A stretch of DNA of 64,000 bases from Nocardia sp. NBC_01329 (GTDB taxonomy: Bacteria; Actinomycetota; Actinomycetes; Mycobacteriales; Mycobacteriaceae): positions 4,682,001 to 4,746,000 of the forward strand of contig NZ_CP108381.1 in assembly GCF_035956715.1 (NCBI RefSeq), given 5' to 3'. Under the pieces are notes generated by a model that did not search any database, was not told the DNA's origin, and saw only the letters and a program-made list of their open reading frames with translations. Numbering within the stretch: the first letter of the stretch is position 1; every line of letters starts with the position of its first letter. Both the position numbers and the translations under genes were made by a program. Below are positions 45,248-54,101 of the stretch, piece by piece.

Positions 45248-45889
45248 ATGCGACTTTTCCTGGCGAGCTACCGATTCGGCGCGCACTACGACAGGTTCGC
45301 CGCACTGGCCGGGCCACCGGGCCCGATCGCGGTGATCGCCAATGCCTGCGACGCCTGGGGTCGGGCCCGCGACGCCGCACTGACCAGTGAACTGGTGCCG
45401 CTGCGGAAGCTCGGCTTCCGGCCCGAAGAGATCGACCTGCGCGAATACCCCGGGCGCACTGCCGATCTGAAGCGGCGGCTGGCACAGTTCCCGACGATCT
45501 GGGTGCGCGGCGGCAATACCTTTGTGTTGCGCGCCCAATTCGCACGCAGCGGCGCGGACCGGATCCTCCCCGACCTCCTGGCCGCGGATGCGCTGTTCTA
45601 CGCGGGTTACAGCGCGGGCGCCTGTGTGCTGAGCCCGGACCTGACCGGGCTGGAGACCGCCGACGATCCCGCCGAGGTACCGCCGGCCTGCGGTATCGAG
45701 ACGATCTGGGACGGGCTCGGGGTGATCGACCGCCCGATAGTCCCGCATCTCGGCTCACCCACCGACCCCGAAGGTGCCGGTGACGAGCTCGCCGCCCGGT
45801 ACCGCGCGGCGGGCACCCCGCACTGGCCGCTCACCGATACCGATGTGGTGGTCCGCGACGGCAGCGGAACCCGCTTGTACACAGGTTGA
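45248..45889 (+). CDS. peptidase S51-family (dipeptidase E-like) protein
   Basis: 213 residues. Nucleophile Ser in FYAGYSAGACVLSPDL, preceded by IWVRGGNTFVLR, and His in PIVPHLGSPTD. Class-I glutamine-amidotransferase-like fold. Relatives cleave Asp-X dipeptides or cyanophycin. The ATG is 1 nt after the previous stop, so the two are one operon. Confidence 0.87.
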   Translation: MRLFLASYRFGAHYDRFAALAGPPGPIAVIANACDAWGRARDAALTSELVPLRKLGFRPEEIDLREYPGRTADLKRRLAQFPTIWVRGGNTFVLRAQFARSGADRILPDLLAADALFYAGYSAGACVLSPDLTGLETADDPAEVPPACGIETIWDGLGVIDRPIVPHLGSPTDPEGAGDELAARYRAAGTPHWPLTDTDVVVRDGSGTRLYTG

Positions 45890-45950
45890 TCCGGCTCCAC
45901 CGGCCATGCCGCTCCGAAACCCGGACCGAGTCCGGAGTGGTCCGCCTGGT

Positions 45951-46397
45951 TCAGCGACGCCGAAAGACCACCCAGCGCATGGCCGAGTACATGTACGCCG
46001 CCTCGCACGCACCGGCCAGCAATCGCGAGAGGTGGTACTGCACGCCGAGCGCGGCGAGTCCGGCGCCCACACCCAGGATGAACGCGAGATAGTTGATCAG
46101 CACGACCACCGCGTAGGTCACCGCCTGCCGCCCGACGGGCGCGTGGGAGCGGAAGTTCAGCCGCCGATTCAGATAGAACGCCAGCGCGAAGGCGCAGAGG
46201 TAGCCGACCGATACCGACAACCAGCCCGGCAGGCCGAATCCGCTGCGCAGGGCGGTGAGAATCAGCAGGTCGACACCGAAGGTGAAGCCGTTGATCAGCG
46301 CGAAGCCGAGGAAGGTAGGGGCGACATTCCGGCTCAGACCCCAGGGCAGGCGCGCGACCACCGCCACGCACCATCGAGTGAACCGGATCTCCCACAT
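45951..46397 (-). CDS. GtrA-family membrane protein
   Basis: About 148 residues from MWEIRFTRWC. Four membrane helices with the family segments FLGFALINGFTFGVDLLIL, YLCAFALAFYLNRRLNFRS and the C-terminal YMYSAMRWVVFRRR. GtrA proteins are thought to move lipid-linked sugars. It is convergent with the S51 gene. An in-frame start at 46472 would lengthen the N-terminus. Confidence 0.87.
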   Translation of the reverse strand: MWEIRFTRWCVAVVARLPWGLSRNVAPTFLGFALINGFTFGVDLLILTALRSGFGLPGWLSVSVGYLCAFALAFYLNRRLNFRSHAPVGRQAVTYAVVVLINYLAFILGVGAGLAALGVQYHLSRLLAGACEAAYMYSAMRWVVFRRR

Positions 46398-46539
46398 ATC
46401 AGCGTTCGTCGCCAGATCCTGCACGGCGCCAGCTTCGCAGGACCAGGTGACCGGCAGATGAGCGTCCGGCAAACCCGCAGTTCGGGCGCGGTCCCGCAGC
46501 TGGACAGCGCCGCCCCGGCTCGACGATTATTTGTTGTTT

Positions 46540-46565
46540 CGGCAAATTTGTTTGCCAATTTGCCG
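46540..46565. promoter_or_regulatory. inverted repeat upstream of flavoprotein gene
   Basis: CGGCAAATT, 8 nt, AATTTGCCG, with a nested GGCAAA-TTTG-TTTGCC. It lies 38 nt before the ATG at 46603, in an AT-rich spot. It is probably a repressor site. Confidence 0.5.
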
Positions 46566-46602
46566 GAAGATCCGGATAGTCGGCGACCAGGAGGTGGTCA
46601 CG

Positions 46603-47622
46603 ATGACCGAGCAACTGGAGAACGACTACGACGTGGTAGTGGCAGGTGGTGGGGCGGCCGGTCTGAACGGGGCGCTCATGCTGGCGCGCTCGCGGCGCCG
46701 GGTGGTGGTGATCGACGCGGGGCAACCGCGCAACGCCCCCGCCGACGCAGTGCACGGACTGCTGGCGCGCGACGGGACACCGCCGGCGGAACTACTGGAA
46801 ACCGGCCGGGCCGAGGTGCGCCGTTACGGCGGGCAGGTGGTGTCCGGCCGGATCATCGCCGCGGTTCGCGACGGTGCCGGTTTCGCGATCACCCTGGCCG
46901 ACGGGCGAGCCGTCCGGGCCCGGCGGCTGCTGGTGACCACCGGGCTGACCGATGAACTGCCCGATATCCCGGGCCTGCGGGAACGCTGGGGCCGCGATGT
47001 GTTGCACTGCCCGTACTGCCACGGCTGGGAGGTGCGGGACCGGGCGATCGCGGTGCTGAGCCGCGGACCGGTATCGATGCACCAGGTGCAGTTGTTCCGG
47101 CAGCTGAGCGACGACGTCGTCTACTTCACCCACGACCAGCCCGATCCCACACCGGACGCCGCCGAACGTCTCGCCGCTCGCGGCGTGCGAGTGGTCTCCG
47201 GCAAGGTGACCGGAATCGAGACCACCGACGATCGGATCACCGGTATCCGGCTCGCGGACGGCACGGTCGTCGCGCGGGATGCCATCGCTGTCGGCACACA
47301 TATGGTGGCCCGGTCCGAGTTCCTGGACAGCCTGGGTCTGGTGGCGATCGAGCATCCCGGCGGGTTCGGCCGCTACCTCCCCAGTGATGCCACCGGCCGC
47401 ACCGAGGTACCGGGGGTCTGGGCCGCGGGCAATGTCACCGACCTCCCCGCGCAGGTCGGGGCGGCCGCCGCCGCGGGTGCCACGGCCGGCGCGCAGATCA
47501 ACGCCGATCTGGTGGAAGAGGAGTTCGATATCGCGGTCGCCACACACCGCGCCGGTTTCACCGCCGCCGGGGAAGCCGAACTCGCGGAGTCGGTGAACGG
47601 TTCGCGAGGGCACGGCCTGTGA
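46603..47622 (+). CDS. thioredoxin-reductase-like NAD(P)/FAD oxidoreductase
   Basis: 339 residues. FAD loop VVAGGGAAGLNGALML at residue 12 onward, a redox pair in HCPYCHGWE, and a C-terminal FAD contact GVWAAGNVTDLPAQV. The usual middle NADPH loop is weak (AVLSRGPVSMHQVQL), so the electron donor is uncertain. The last 40 residues (DIAVATHRAGFTAAGEAE) are extra. AGGAGGTGG precedes the ATG. An operator-like repeat suggests induced expression. Confidence 0.88.
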   Translation: MTEQLENDYDVVVAGGGAAGLNGALMLARSRRRVVVIDAGQPRNAPADAVHGLLARDGTPPAELLETGRAEVRRYGGQVVSGRIIAAVRDGAGFAITLADGRAVRARRLLVTTGLTDELPDIPGLRERWGRDVLHCPYCHGWEVRDRAIAVLSRGPVSMHQVQLFRQLSDDVVYFTHDQPDPTPDAAERLAARGVRVVSGKVTGIETTDDRITGIRLADGTVVARDAIAVGTHMVARSEFLDSLGLVAIEHPGGFGRYLPSDATGRTEVPGVWAAGNVTDLPAQVGAAAAAGATAGAQINADLVEEEFDIAVATHRAGFTAAGEAELAESVNGSRGHGL

Positions 47623-47674
47623 GGTCCCGGGGTCCCGTCCGCGCGGACGGGACCCCGACGCGGCCCGGAGAGGT

Positions 47675-47680
47675 TAGCGT
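47675..47680 (+). promoter_or_regulatory. -10 box of FAD-linked oxidase gene, leaderless
   Basis: TAGCGT, 6 nt before the GTG at 47687, without Shine-Dalgarno. Confidence 0.35.
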
Positions 47681-47686
47681 TGGGGC

Positions 47687-49045
47687 GTGGACCTGGGTGA
47701 ACTGATCGATCTCCTGCCCGCCGGCGCGGTGCTCACCGACCCCGGCGTCCTCGCCGGGTACCGGCAGGACTGGGCCAAGGACCCGGCAGCGGGGACACCG
47801 CTGGCCGTGGTCCGCGCGACCGGAACCGCCGATGTGTCCGCCACCCTGCGCTGGGCCGGTGAGCACCGGGTCCCGGTGGTGCCGCGCGGCGCGGGCTCCG
47901 GACTGTCCGGCGGGGCGACCGCGGTGGACGGCGGAATCGTGCTCAGCACCGAGCGGATGCGCGAGATCAGCGTCGACCCGGTCACCCGGACCGCCGTCGT
48001 CGGCCCCGGGCTGTTGAACGCCGAGGTCAAACGAACGGTCGCCGAATACGGGCTCTGGTATCCGCCGGACCCCTCGTCGTTCGAGATCTGCTCGATCGGC
48101 GGTAACGCCGCCACCAACGCGGGCGGCCTGTGCTGTGTGAAATATGGCGTGACCACCGACTACATCCTCGGTATGGAGGTCGTGCTGGCCGACGGCACCG
48201 CGGTCCGGCTGGGCGGTCCCCGGCTGAAGGATTCGGCCGGGCTGTCGCTCACCAAGATGTTCGTCGGCAGCGAGGGCACCCTCGGCGTCATCACCGAGCT
48301 CACCCTGCGACTGCTCCCCGCCCAGCCGGCCCAGAGCACCGTGGTCGCCTCGTTCGCGACCCTCCCCGCCGCCATCGACGCGATTCTCGCCGTCACCGGC
48401 GCATTGCGGCCCGCCATGCTGGAGTTCATGGACACCGTCGCCATCAACGCGGTGGAGGACGAACTACGGATGGGCCTGGACCGCGACGCCGCCGCACTGC
48501 TGGTCGCCCGGTCGGACGCCCCCGGCGAGCACGCCGCCCAGGAAGCCCGCATCATGCTGGAAGCCTGCCGGACCGCCGGGGCCACCGAGGCGTTCGACAC
48601 GGCCGACCCGGACGAGGGCGAAGCCTTTACCGCGGCCCGCCGCTACGCGATCCCCGCGGTAGAACGGCTCGGTCAGCTACTGCTCGAAGACGTCGGGGTG
48701 CCGCTCCCCCGCCTCGGCGATCTGGTCACCGGTGTCGCCGGGATCGCCCGCCGCAACGAGGTCACCGTCTCGGTGATCGCGCACGCGGGGGACGGCAACA
48801 CCCACCCGCTGATCGTGCACGATCCGTCCGACCCCGACGAGACCGAACGCGCGCACCGCGCCTTCGGCGAGATCATGGAACTGGCCATCGCCCTCGGCGG
48901 CACCATCACCGGAGAACACGGTGTGGGCCGGCTCAAGAAAGCTTGGCTGCCGGATCAGCTGGGACCCGAGGTGATGGATCTGACCAGGCGGATCAAGGAC
49001 GCGCTGGACCCGCACGGCATCCTCAACCCCGGCGCCGTCCTCTGA
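47687..49045 (+). CDS. FAD-linked oxidase, GlcD/D-lactate dehydrogenase type
   Basis: 452 residues. The FAD-binding_4 domain has VPRGAGSGLSGGATAVDGG and NAATNAGGLCCVKYG (the cysteines are where some relatives hold FAD). The C-terminal FAD-oxidase domain has HAGDGNTHPL and the closing signature GEHGVGRLKKAWLPDQLG, DPHGILNPG. It oxidises a 2-hydroxyacid such as glycolate or D-lactate; the exact substrate is not clear. The GNAT gene follows 40 bp later. Confidence 0.92.
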   Translation: MDLGELIDLLPAGAVLTDPGVLAGYRQDWAKDPAAGTPLAVVRATGTADVSATLRWAGEHRVPVVPRGAGSGLSGGATAVDGGIVLSTERMREISVDPVTRTAVVGPGLLNAEVKRTVAEYGLWYPPDPSSFEICSIGGNAATNAGGLCCVKYGVTTDYILGMEVVLADGTAVRLGGPRLKDSAGLSLTKMFVGSEGTLGVITELTLRLLPAQPAQSTVVASFATLPAAIDAILAVTGALRPAMLEFMDTVAINAVEDELRMGLDRDAAALLVARSDAPGEHAAQEARIMLEACRTAGATEAFDTADPDEGEAFTAARRYAIPAVERLGQLLLEDVGVPLPRLGDLVTGVAGIARRNEVTVSVIAHAGDGNTHPLIVHDPSDPDETERAHRAFGEIMELAIALGGTITGEHGVGRLKKAWLPDQLGPEVMDLTRRIKDALDPHGILNPGAVL

Positions 49046-49085
49046 TATCGGAACAAACCGCCCCCGGCCCACGGTTCCACCGAAG

Positions 49086-49373
49086 GTGAGTACCGAACTC
49101 CGGCACAACGCCGACGACACCCGCTTCGAGATCTACCTCGACGGAACCCTGGCGGGCTATGCCGACTACGCGGAGACCGAGTCGCCGAAGGTCCGCAATT
49201 TCCACCACACCATCACCTTCCCGGAGTTCCGGGGGCGGGGTGTGGCCGCGCAGGTGGTGAAGTACGCACTGGACGAGACCCGTACCGCCGGCTTCGAGGT
49301 CGCGGCCACCTGCTGGTACGTCGACGACTACATCGGCGCCCATCCGGAATACGCCGATCTGGTCCACCGCTGA
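49086..49373 (+). CDS. small GNAT-type N-acetyltransferase (YjdJ-like)
   Basis: 95 residues. Acetyl-CoA loop EFRGRGVAAQVVKYALDETR and the closing CWYVDDYIGAHPEYADLV match the short GNAT group (NATD1-like). GTG start. The substrate is unknown. Confidence 0.88.
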   Translation: MSTELRHNADDTRFEIYLDGTLAGYADYAETESPKVRNFHHTITFPEFRGRGVAAQVVKYALDETRTAGFEVAATCWYVDDYIGAHPEYADLVHR

Positions 49374-49449
49374 GCGGCGGCGTCCATCGGGCCGGCAAGG
49401 GATTCGATTGCCCGATCCGCACCGCCCGCGGTCACGGTGACCGTCGTGC

Positions 49450-49785
49450 TCAGCTCGCGGTCTCGTCCAGGATCCACTGTCCGTAGGCGGGGTTCACCGC
49501 GGCTACCGGGACCGCGACGACCTGGGGAACCTCGTCGGGATGTTCGGAATTGGCGCGTTCGATGATCGCGGGTACGAGCGACGCCCGGGTGTGCAGTACG
49601 ACGACGGCCTCGGAGGCATCCTCCACCGCACCTTCCCACCGGTAGATCGACCGCACATCCGGGAAGATGTTCCCGCACGCCGCCAACCGGTCCGTGACGA
49701 GACGCTGGGTGAACTCGGCCAGCCACTCCTCGTCGGGTCCACTGACGGTCACGTCCACAAGATCGGTATCGCTCACGGCGTACAT
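49450..49785 (-). CDS. cutA: CutA-like divalent cation tolerance protein
   Basis: 111 residues. CutA signature: VTVSGPDEEWLAEFTQRLV, RLAACGNIFPDVRSIYRWEG, EDASEAVVVLHTRASL and HPDEVPQVVAVPV. Trimeric ferredoxin-like fold. Role in metal tolerance is known only by analogy. A much longer in-frame opening to 50343 runs antisense through the Uma2 gene and is rejected. Confidence 0.88.
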   Translation of the reverse strand: MYAVSDTDLVDVTVSGPDEEWLAEFTQRLVTDRLAACGNIFPDVRSIYRWEGAVEDASEAVVVLHTRASLVPAIIERANSEHPDEVPQVVAVPVAAVNPAYGQWILDETAS

Positions 49786-49981
49786 GATCCACGAGTCGGG
49801 CGGATACCACCGAGGCGACCCGCGACCGGTATCCCGCGCTCGGGTGCTCGTCGGTTGCCATCCGACCGACGACCCGAAACGCGACACCGCCACCGTGACG
49901 ACCGGACTGCGACAGCAGTCGACGCAGTAGACTTCCTGCAGCGGGACACCGCCCGCCCGCCAGGTATCCGGGAGGAGCGTC

Positions 49982-50548
49982 ATGGCCATCGAGACGATAG
50001 CCCCCGCGTGGATGCACGAGCAGATCACAACGGCGGAGTACGAATCCTGGTCCGACGAGCAGTGTGCCGGGATCGAGATCGTGGACGGAATGGTGGTCGT
50101 GAGTCCCAGTGCATCGAAGCGGCACAACCGCCTGGCCAGGATCCTGGCGAACGCACTGGACGCAGCCGCCGGACCGGACTGGAACGCCGATACAGATTTC
50201 GATGTTCGTCTCCAGGATGTCCCATTGAACAATCGGCGGCCGGATGTCGTGGTGTACCGCGCGGATACGATCGACATCACGCCGACCCGCCCCGAGCACG
50301 TGCTGCTGGTTGCCGAAGTCGTGTCACCGGGATCGGAGACCACCGACCGGATAGTGAAGGTGGAGCAGTACGCGAGGGCCGGTATCGCGTTCTACTGGCG
50401 GATCGAACAAGCCGCGACCGGAGTTCCGCTGATCTACACCTCCATCCTCGATCCGGCGACCGGTTCCTATCGGACCGGGGAGATGTTCACCGGAATCGTC
50501 AAGGTTTCCGCCCCGTTCACCGTGGAGATCGATCTCGGCCGGATCTGA
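49982..50548 (+). CDS. Uma2-family PD-(D/E)XK nuclease-fold protein
   Basis: 188 residues. EIVDGMVVVSPSASKRHNRL, then RRPDVVVYR (Asp), VAEVVSPGSETTDR (Glu) and VKVEQYARAGIAFYWRIE (Lys): the standard Uma2 order with the metal-binding residues in place. GGAGGAG precedes the ATG. Whether such proteins cut DNA in the cell is not known to me. Confidence 0.9.
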   Translation: MAIETIAPAWMHEQITTAEYESWSDEQCAGIEIVDGMVVVSPSASKRHNRLARILANALDAAAGPDWNADTDFDVRLQDVPLNNRRPDVVVYRADTIDITPTRPEHVLLVAEVVSPGSETTDRIVKVEQYARAGIAFYWRIEQAATGVPLIYTSILDPATGSYRTGEMFTGIVKVSAPFTVEIDLGRI

Positions 50549-50570
50549 TTCCTCGCTTCGGCCCACTGGT

Positions 50571-51225
50571 TCACAGACCGAAGGCACACCCCACGTAATC
50601 GGCGGCTCCGTCCGCTGTCATCGATCCGTCCACCTCGAGCACGGGCAAACCGAGCCGGGACAGGTCGGCGCGCAGCCGGTCGGTGAACATTTCGTCGCGT
50701 CGCAACAGGTTTCGCCGCGCGAGATCCGGCTCGCTCGTCCGGTGCGGAATCTCCCAGCCACGATCGACGAAAACTTTGCGGCGGAATCCAGGCGACGGCA
50801 GCAGCCAGATCGCCCGGGCCGGATCGGCCAGCAGGGGCGCGACCAAGTCCGGTAGCAGGCGGAACCCTTCGGCGACAGTGCTATCGGGTAGACCCAGGAG
50901 ATCGTCGACGATCGCGCCGAACCCCTCGCCCCGGAACCAGTGGAACGATTCGAGCATCGTCTCCGGAGTCCGGTTCACCCAGCGCTCGTCCATGCTCATC
51001 TCCATGAACTCGAACAGGTAGGGCGCTTCGCCGCGCGTACTGCGCCGCGCGTGATCGGCCATGGTGTTATCGGTCGAGTACACCGACAGACCATGTCGGG
51101 CCGCGAGACGCGTCGCGACGGCCGACTTCCCGGCGCCGCTCCCCCCCACCGATCCAATAGATATGGCGCAACCGCGCCCGGAGTTCGGCCGGGTCGCTGA
51201 ACTTGGCGTACGCACCGGATCTCAT
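50571..51225 (-). pseudogene. P-loop kinase-like gene with one-base frameshift
   Basis: The gene starts MRSGAYAKFSDPAELRARLRHIYWIGG at 51225, then shifts frame inside a run of seven G (51141-51147 on the minus strand), exactly in the P-loop. The other frame continues with GSGAGKSAVATRLAARHG, YSTDNTMADHARR, MDERWVNRTPETMLESFHWFRGEG and GFRLLPDLVAPLLADP to the stop at 50571. Six G would restore one frame of about 217 codons. It is either a real mutation, a sequencing error, or slippage-prone expression. Substrate unknown. Confidence 0.75.
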
Positions 51226-51276
51226 TCCGTCGATTGTCCGCCCATCCGGCGACATCGGTACACCGAACTACACCGC

Positions 51277-51771
51277 ATGCCACAGCCAGCTGGTTCTGAC
51301 TGCGATTGCCGGATCGAGCCCTGGATCCATATCGGGATGCTCGTCACCAAAACGACCTCCGGCCGGTACCGCTGCCCGGAGATACTGCACTGCTTACACG
51401 GGACGACCGTGGTGGACGGCAGGGTGGCCGAGCACTGGCGCAATGTTCCCGGTGAATGTCCCTGGGTCGGAATCAAAGTCACCGAGAGCCTCGTCTGCCC
51501 GCTCGGTCACCGGCCGTGGATCAGTTCGCGTCAACTGCGCAGTCTCCACCGCGACCGCGCCGGTTCGATCACCGGTATCGGCTGCCCAGGATTGTGCCCC
51601 GCCCGCAATGTCACGATCGTGGACGGACTCGTCGGCGAACATCTGCGCGACAGCCGCACGGTGTGCCCATGGTCCGGCACGCGGATCGTCTCCAGGGATT
51701 TTCCCCCGCCCCTGCTCTTCCGTAGATCCGGTTCCGGCGAGCCGCGGGTTGGGGGCAGGGACGACAACTGA
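51277..51771 (+). CDS. cysteine-rich two-module protein, copy A
   Basis: About 164 residues, no family recognised. After PWIHIGMLVTK there are two similar cysteine modules. Module 1 has CPEILHCLHG, then VAEHWRNVPGECPWVG; module 2 has CPGLCPARN, then VGEHLRDSRTVCPWSGTRI. Each ends CPW.G after a His-x-x-Arg segment, which suggests metal-binding knuckles. No signal peptide or membrane segment. The paralogue at 57288-57779 shares the same order and many identical residues. The start is tentative (ATG 51277); ATG 51337 is possible. Confidence 0.6.
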   Translation: MPQPAGSDCDCRIEPWIHIGMLVTKTTSGRYRCPEILHCLHGTTVVDGRVAEHWRNVPGECPWVGIKVTESLVCPLGHRPWISSRQLRSLHRDRAGSITGIGCPGLCPARNVTIVDGLVGEHLRDSRTVCPWSGTRIVSRDFPPPLLFRRSGSGEPRVGGRDDN

Positions 51772-51774
51772 ACG

Positions 51775-52206
51775 TCACTGCGCCGTGGATCCGGTGGCGA
51801 ACTGCTCGGCGTATGCACCGGTGGGCGGTATCTCGGTGATGACGTCGATGAGTACACCGCTCGGATCCGCGACGATGAAATGCCGCTGCCCGAAATCCTC
51901 CGAGCGGATATCGAGTTCGGCCCGCAGACCGCCCTGTACGACCAGCCGTTCCCACTCGGCATCCACATCGTCGACCTCGAAGTTCAGCAACAGCCCCTGG
52001 ACAGGTTTGCGGTAGCCCGCGGGGAGGGTCGGGTGTGCGGGGTCGAGCAGGGCCAGTTCGTAGTGCCGCTCGCCCTCCGCACGCCGCAGGCTGACGTACC
52101 AGTCGGCTTCGAAGGTGATCTCGAAACCGAACCATCGGGTGTAGAAATCGCGTGCCTGCGCGACGCGTGTGGTGCCGATGACCGGGTAGAAGCTGCTGAG
52201 TGCCAT
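51775..52206 (-). CDS. VOC-family (glyoxalase/bleomycin-resistance fold) protein
   Basis: 143 residues from ATG 52206 with AAAGAGGTATCC upstream. The paired beta-alpha-beta modules are TRVAQARDFYTRWFGFEITFE and LLLNFEVDDVDAEWERLV, with C-terminal HFIVADPSGVLIDVITEI. The substrate is unknown. It is divergent from a TetR gene, and two operator copies lie between them, so I infer direct repression by that regulator. Confidence 0.9.
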   Translation of the reverse strand: MALSSFYPVIGTTRVAQARDFYTRWFGFEITFEADWYVSLRRAEGERHYELALLDPAHPTLPAGYRKPVQGLLLNFEVDDVDAEWERLVVQGGLRAELDIRSEDFGQRHFIVADPSGVLIDVITEIPPTGAYAEQFATGSTAQ

Positions 52207-52230
52207 GGATACCTCTTTCGCGCCAGATTT

Positions 52231-52279
52231 CACATACCAACGGTATGTGAACTAGGCTAGGTCGCATACCGCTGGTATG
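52231..52279. promoter_or_regulatory. two TetR operators between VOC and TetR genes
   Basis: Site 1 (52231-52249): CACATACC, AAC, GGTATGTG. Site 2 (52265-52279): CATACC, GCT, GGTATG. The shared core is CATACC-N3-GGTATG, centres 32 bp apart, in the 90-bp divergent gap. Confidence 0.75.
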
Positions 52280-52296
52280 TCAATGGAAGGTTCGCG

Positions 52297-52896
52297 ATGG
52301 CAGGTTCGCTCCGCACTCAGCAGCGGGAACAGACCCGCCGAACCATGCTGCACGAGAGCAGACGACTTTTTGCTACCAAAGGCTATGCCGCCGTGGGTCT
52401 TTCGGAGATCGTCGCCGCCGCCGGGGTGACCAAGGGCGCGCTCTATCACAACTTCGACAGCAAACTCGCCCTGTTCCGAGCTGTCCTGGAAGACATCCAA
52501 TCCGAGGTCGGTGACCGCGTCGCCGCCGCCGCGGATGCCGAATCCGACCCGTGGACCCAGCTCGTCACCGGCTGCGAGACCTTCCTGACCGCCTGCACCG
52601 CCCCGGAGACCCAGCGCATCATGCTGATCGACGGTCCGGCCGTCCTCGGCTGGCAGGAATGGCGCGCCATGGACGCGGCCGCCTCCGCCCGCCACCTCAC
52701 CGAGGCCCTCACCTCGCTGGTGGACGCCGGCGTCATCCCGCCCCAGCCCGTAGTACCGCTCACCCACCTGTTGTCCGGTGCCATGAACGAGGCCGCCCTC
52801 TGGCTCGCCTCCACCTCCGACCCCGGCGCTCTCCCCGACACTCTCGCCTCATTACGCCGCATTCTCGAAGCCGTTCGCACCGCTCCGGTCCGCTGA
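52297..52896 (+). CDS. TetR-family repressor
   Basis: 199 residues. The HTH reads FATKGYAAVGLSEIVAAAGVTKGALYHNFDSKLALF (residues 26-61). The C-terminal ligand domain has the TetR_C-type IDGPAVLGWQEWRAMDAA. Divergent from the VOC gene with two matching palindromes between them, so it probably controls itself and that gene. Confidence 0.92.
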   Translation: MAGSLRTQQREQTRRTMLHESRRLFATKGYAAVGLSEIVAAAGVTKGALYHNFDSKLALFRAVLEDIQSEVGDRVAAAADAESDPWTQLVTGCETFLTACTAPETQRIMLIDGPAVLGWQEWRAMDAAASARHLTEALTSLVDAGVIPPQPVVPLTHLLSGAMNEAALWLASTSDPGALPDTLASLRRILEAVRTAPVR

Positions 52897-52972
52897 CAGC
52901 CCGCACTCGCGCCCGCCGACTTCCGTAACCGGACCCTTCCGGCGGACCCTCCGACCGCCGGAGTTACCGCGC

Positions 52973-53000
52973 GATCCGGCCGAACGATCCCGGCCGGATC
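52973..53000. terminator. hairpin between convergent TetR and hydrolase genes
   Basis: 10-bp arms GATCCGGCCG and complement with an 8-nt loop. No T tract. It sits between two convergent genes and may serve both. Confidence 0.45.
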
Positions 53001-53057
53001 CCGCTCTCGCTCTTCCGGCGTCGAGAGCCGCGGTGATCTTGCGAGATACGGCCGGGA

Positions 53058-53888
53058 CTACCGTTTCGGCGAACTCGCGTGATCGCCGGTCGCCACGATC
53101 TCGCGCACAGCACCGGCGACGGCACGGAAGTCCTTGCGCAGGATGGCGCCGTGATTGCTCGCGACCTTCGCGCTGATCCGGATATTCGAGTTGCGGAGGA
53201 TCACCGCGTCGAGACCGGTACGGATCCGTTCCTGCTCGTCGCCTTTGCTTCCGAAGGAAGTTCCCGAGGCAACCACATACCGCGCCGGTACGGTGATGCT
53301 GTCCAGCACCGGACCCAACTCGATCTCGCGCGAGATCCGACCGACCTCGATATTGCTCTCGGCCTGCTGCTCCGCGCTCATCCGCGGCGTCAAACCCGTC
53401 GGACGGAGCAGCGGCATCACCCAGTTCAGCCGCTTGAAAAGCTTGCGAATCCGCTGCTCCATTGCCTCGTCGAGCCAGTCGTACGGAAACGCGCCGTCGA
53501 CCAGCACCGCACCCAGGGTGCGAGCCGGATTCCGGGCCGCCCAGTGCGCCCCGACGAACGCCCCATACGACCAGCCCACCAGCAGCACCGGCCCGGCCAC
53601 GCCCCGGGCCGCCAGAACGGTATCGACATCCCGGACAGCGACCTCGAAGGAATAGTCCGCCGAACGCTGGGATCTACCCCGCGCCCGTTCGTCGTAGGTG
53701 ATATGCCGGAACTCGGTGCCCAGTTCGGCGATGACCTTCTTCCAGTACCCCTGAGTGGCGAACTGGCCGTTGAGGTAGACCACGGGAATGCCGGAACCGC
53801 CGGTGTCGGTGACGGCCAGGGCCGTATCGTCAACCGCAACCATGCCGGTCCACTTCGAAAAGGTCGAGGTGGTGTTGTTCTTCGTCAT
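53058..53888 (-). CDS. alpha/beta hydrolase
   Basis: About 276 residues from MTKNNTTS. Strand VVYLNGQFATQGYW, nucleophile elbow GWSYGAFVG (Ser), Asp region VLVDGAFPYDW and C-terminal His in ASNHGAILRKDF. No signal peptide. The substrate is unknown. Convergent with the TetR gene. Confidence 0.87.
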   Translation of the reverse strand: MTKNNTTSTFSKWTGMVAVDDTALAVTDTGGSGIPVVYLNGQFATQGYWKKVIAELGTEFRHITYDERARGRSQRSADYSFEVAVRDVDTVLAARGVAGPVLLVGWSYGAFVGAHWAARNPARTLGAVLVDGAFPYDWLDEAMEQRIRKLFKRLNWVMPLLRPTGLTPRMSAEQQAESNIEVGRISREIELGPVLDSITVPARYVVASGTSFGSKGDEQERIRTGLDAVILRNSNIRISAKVASNHGAILRKDFRAVAGAVREIVATGDHASSPKR

Positions 53889-54101
53889 ACCGAGAACTTT
53901 CGGCGTCCGGCCTGACACCGTGCTGACGCCGACCTGACACGGCCCCTGATACCGGGTTTCTCCTGTTCAGGCATGTAAACGCGTGACCCGGTGACAGTGC
54001 GGTGTCCCCGGTCGTCCCGATAGAGCCGAAGTGGGCGGTGCGGCAAGGAACGATACCGCCACGGCCTCGACGCTGGACCGACCGCCGAACGATCTATCGA
54101 T

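Noticed and set aside
49786..50343. N-terminal extension of the cutA frame
   Set aside because: It lies antisense to the Uma2 gene and has no CutA similarity; the CutA domain starts right after ATG 49785.
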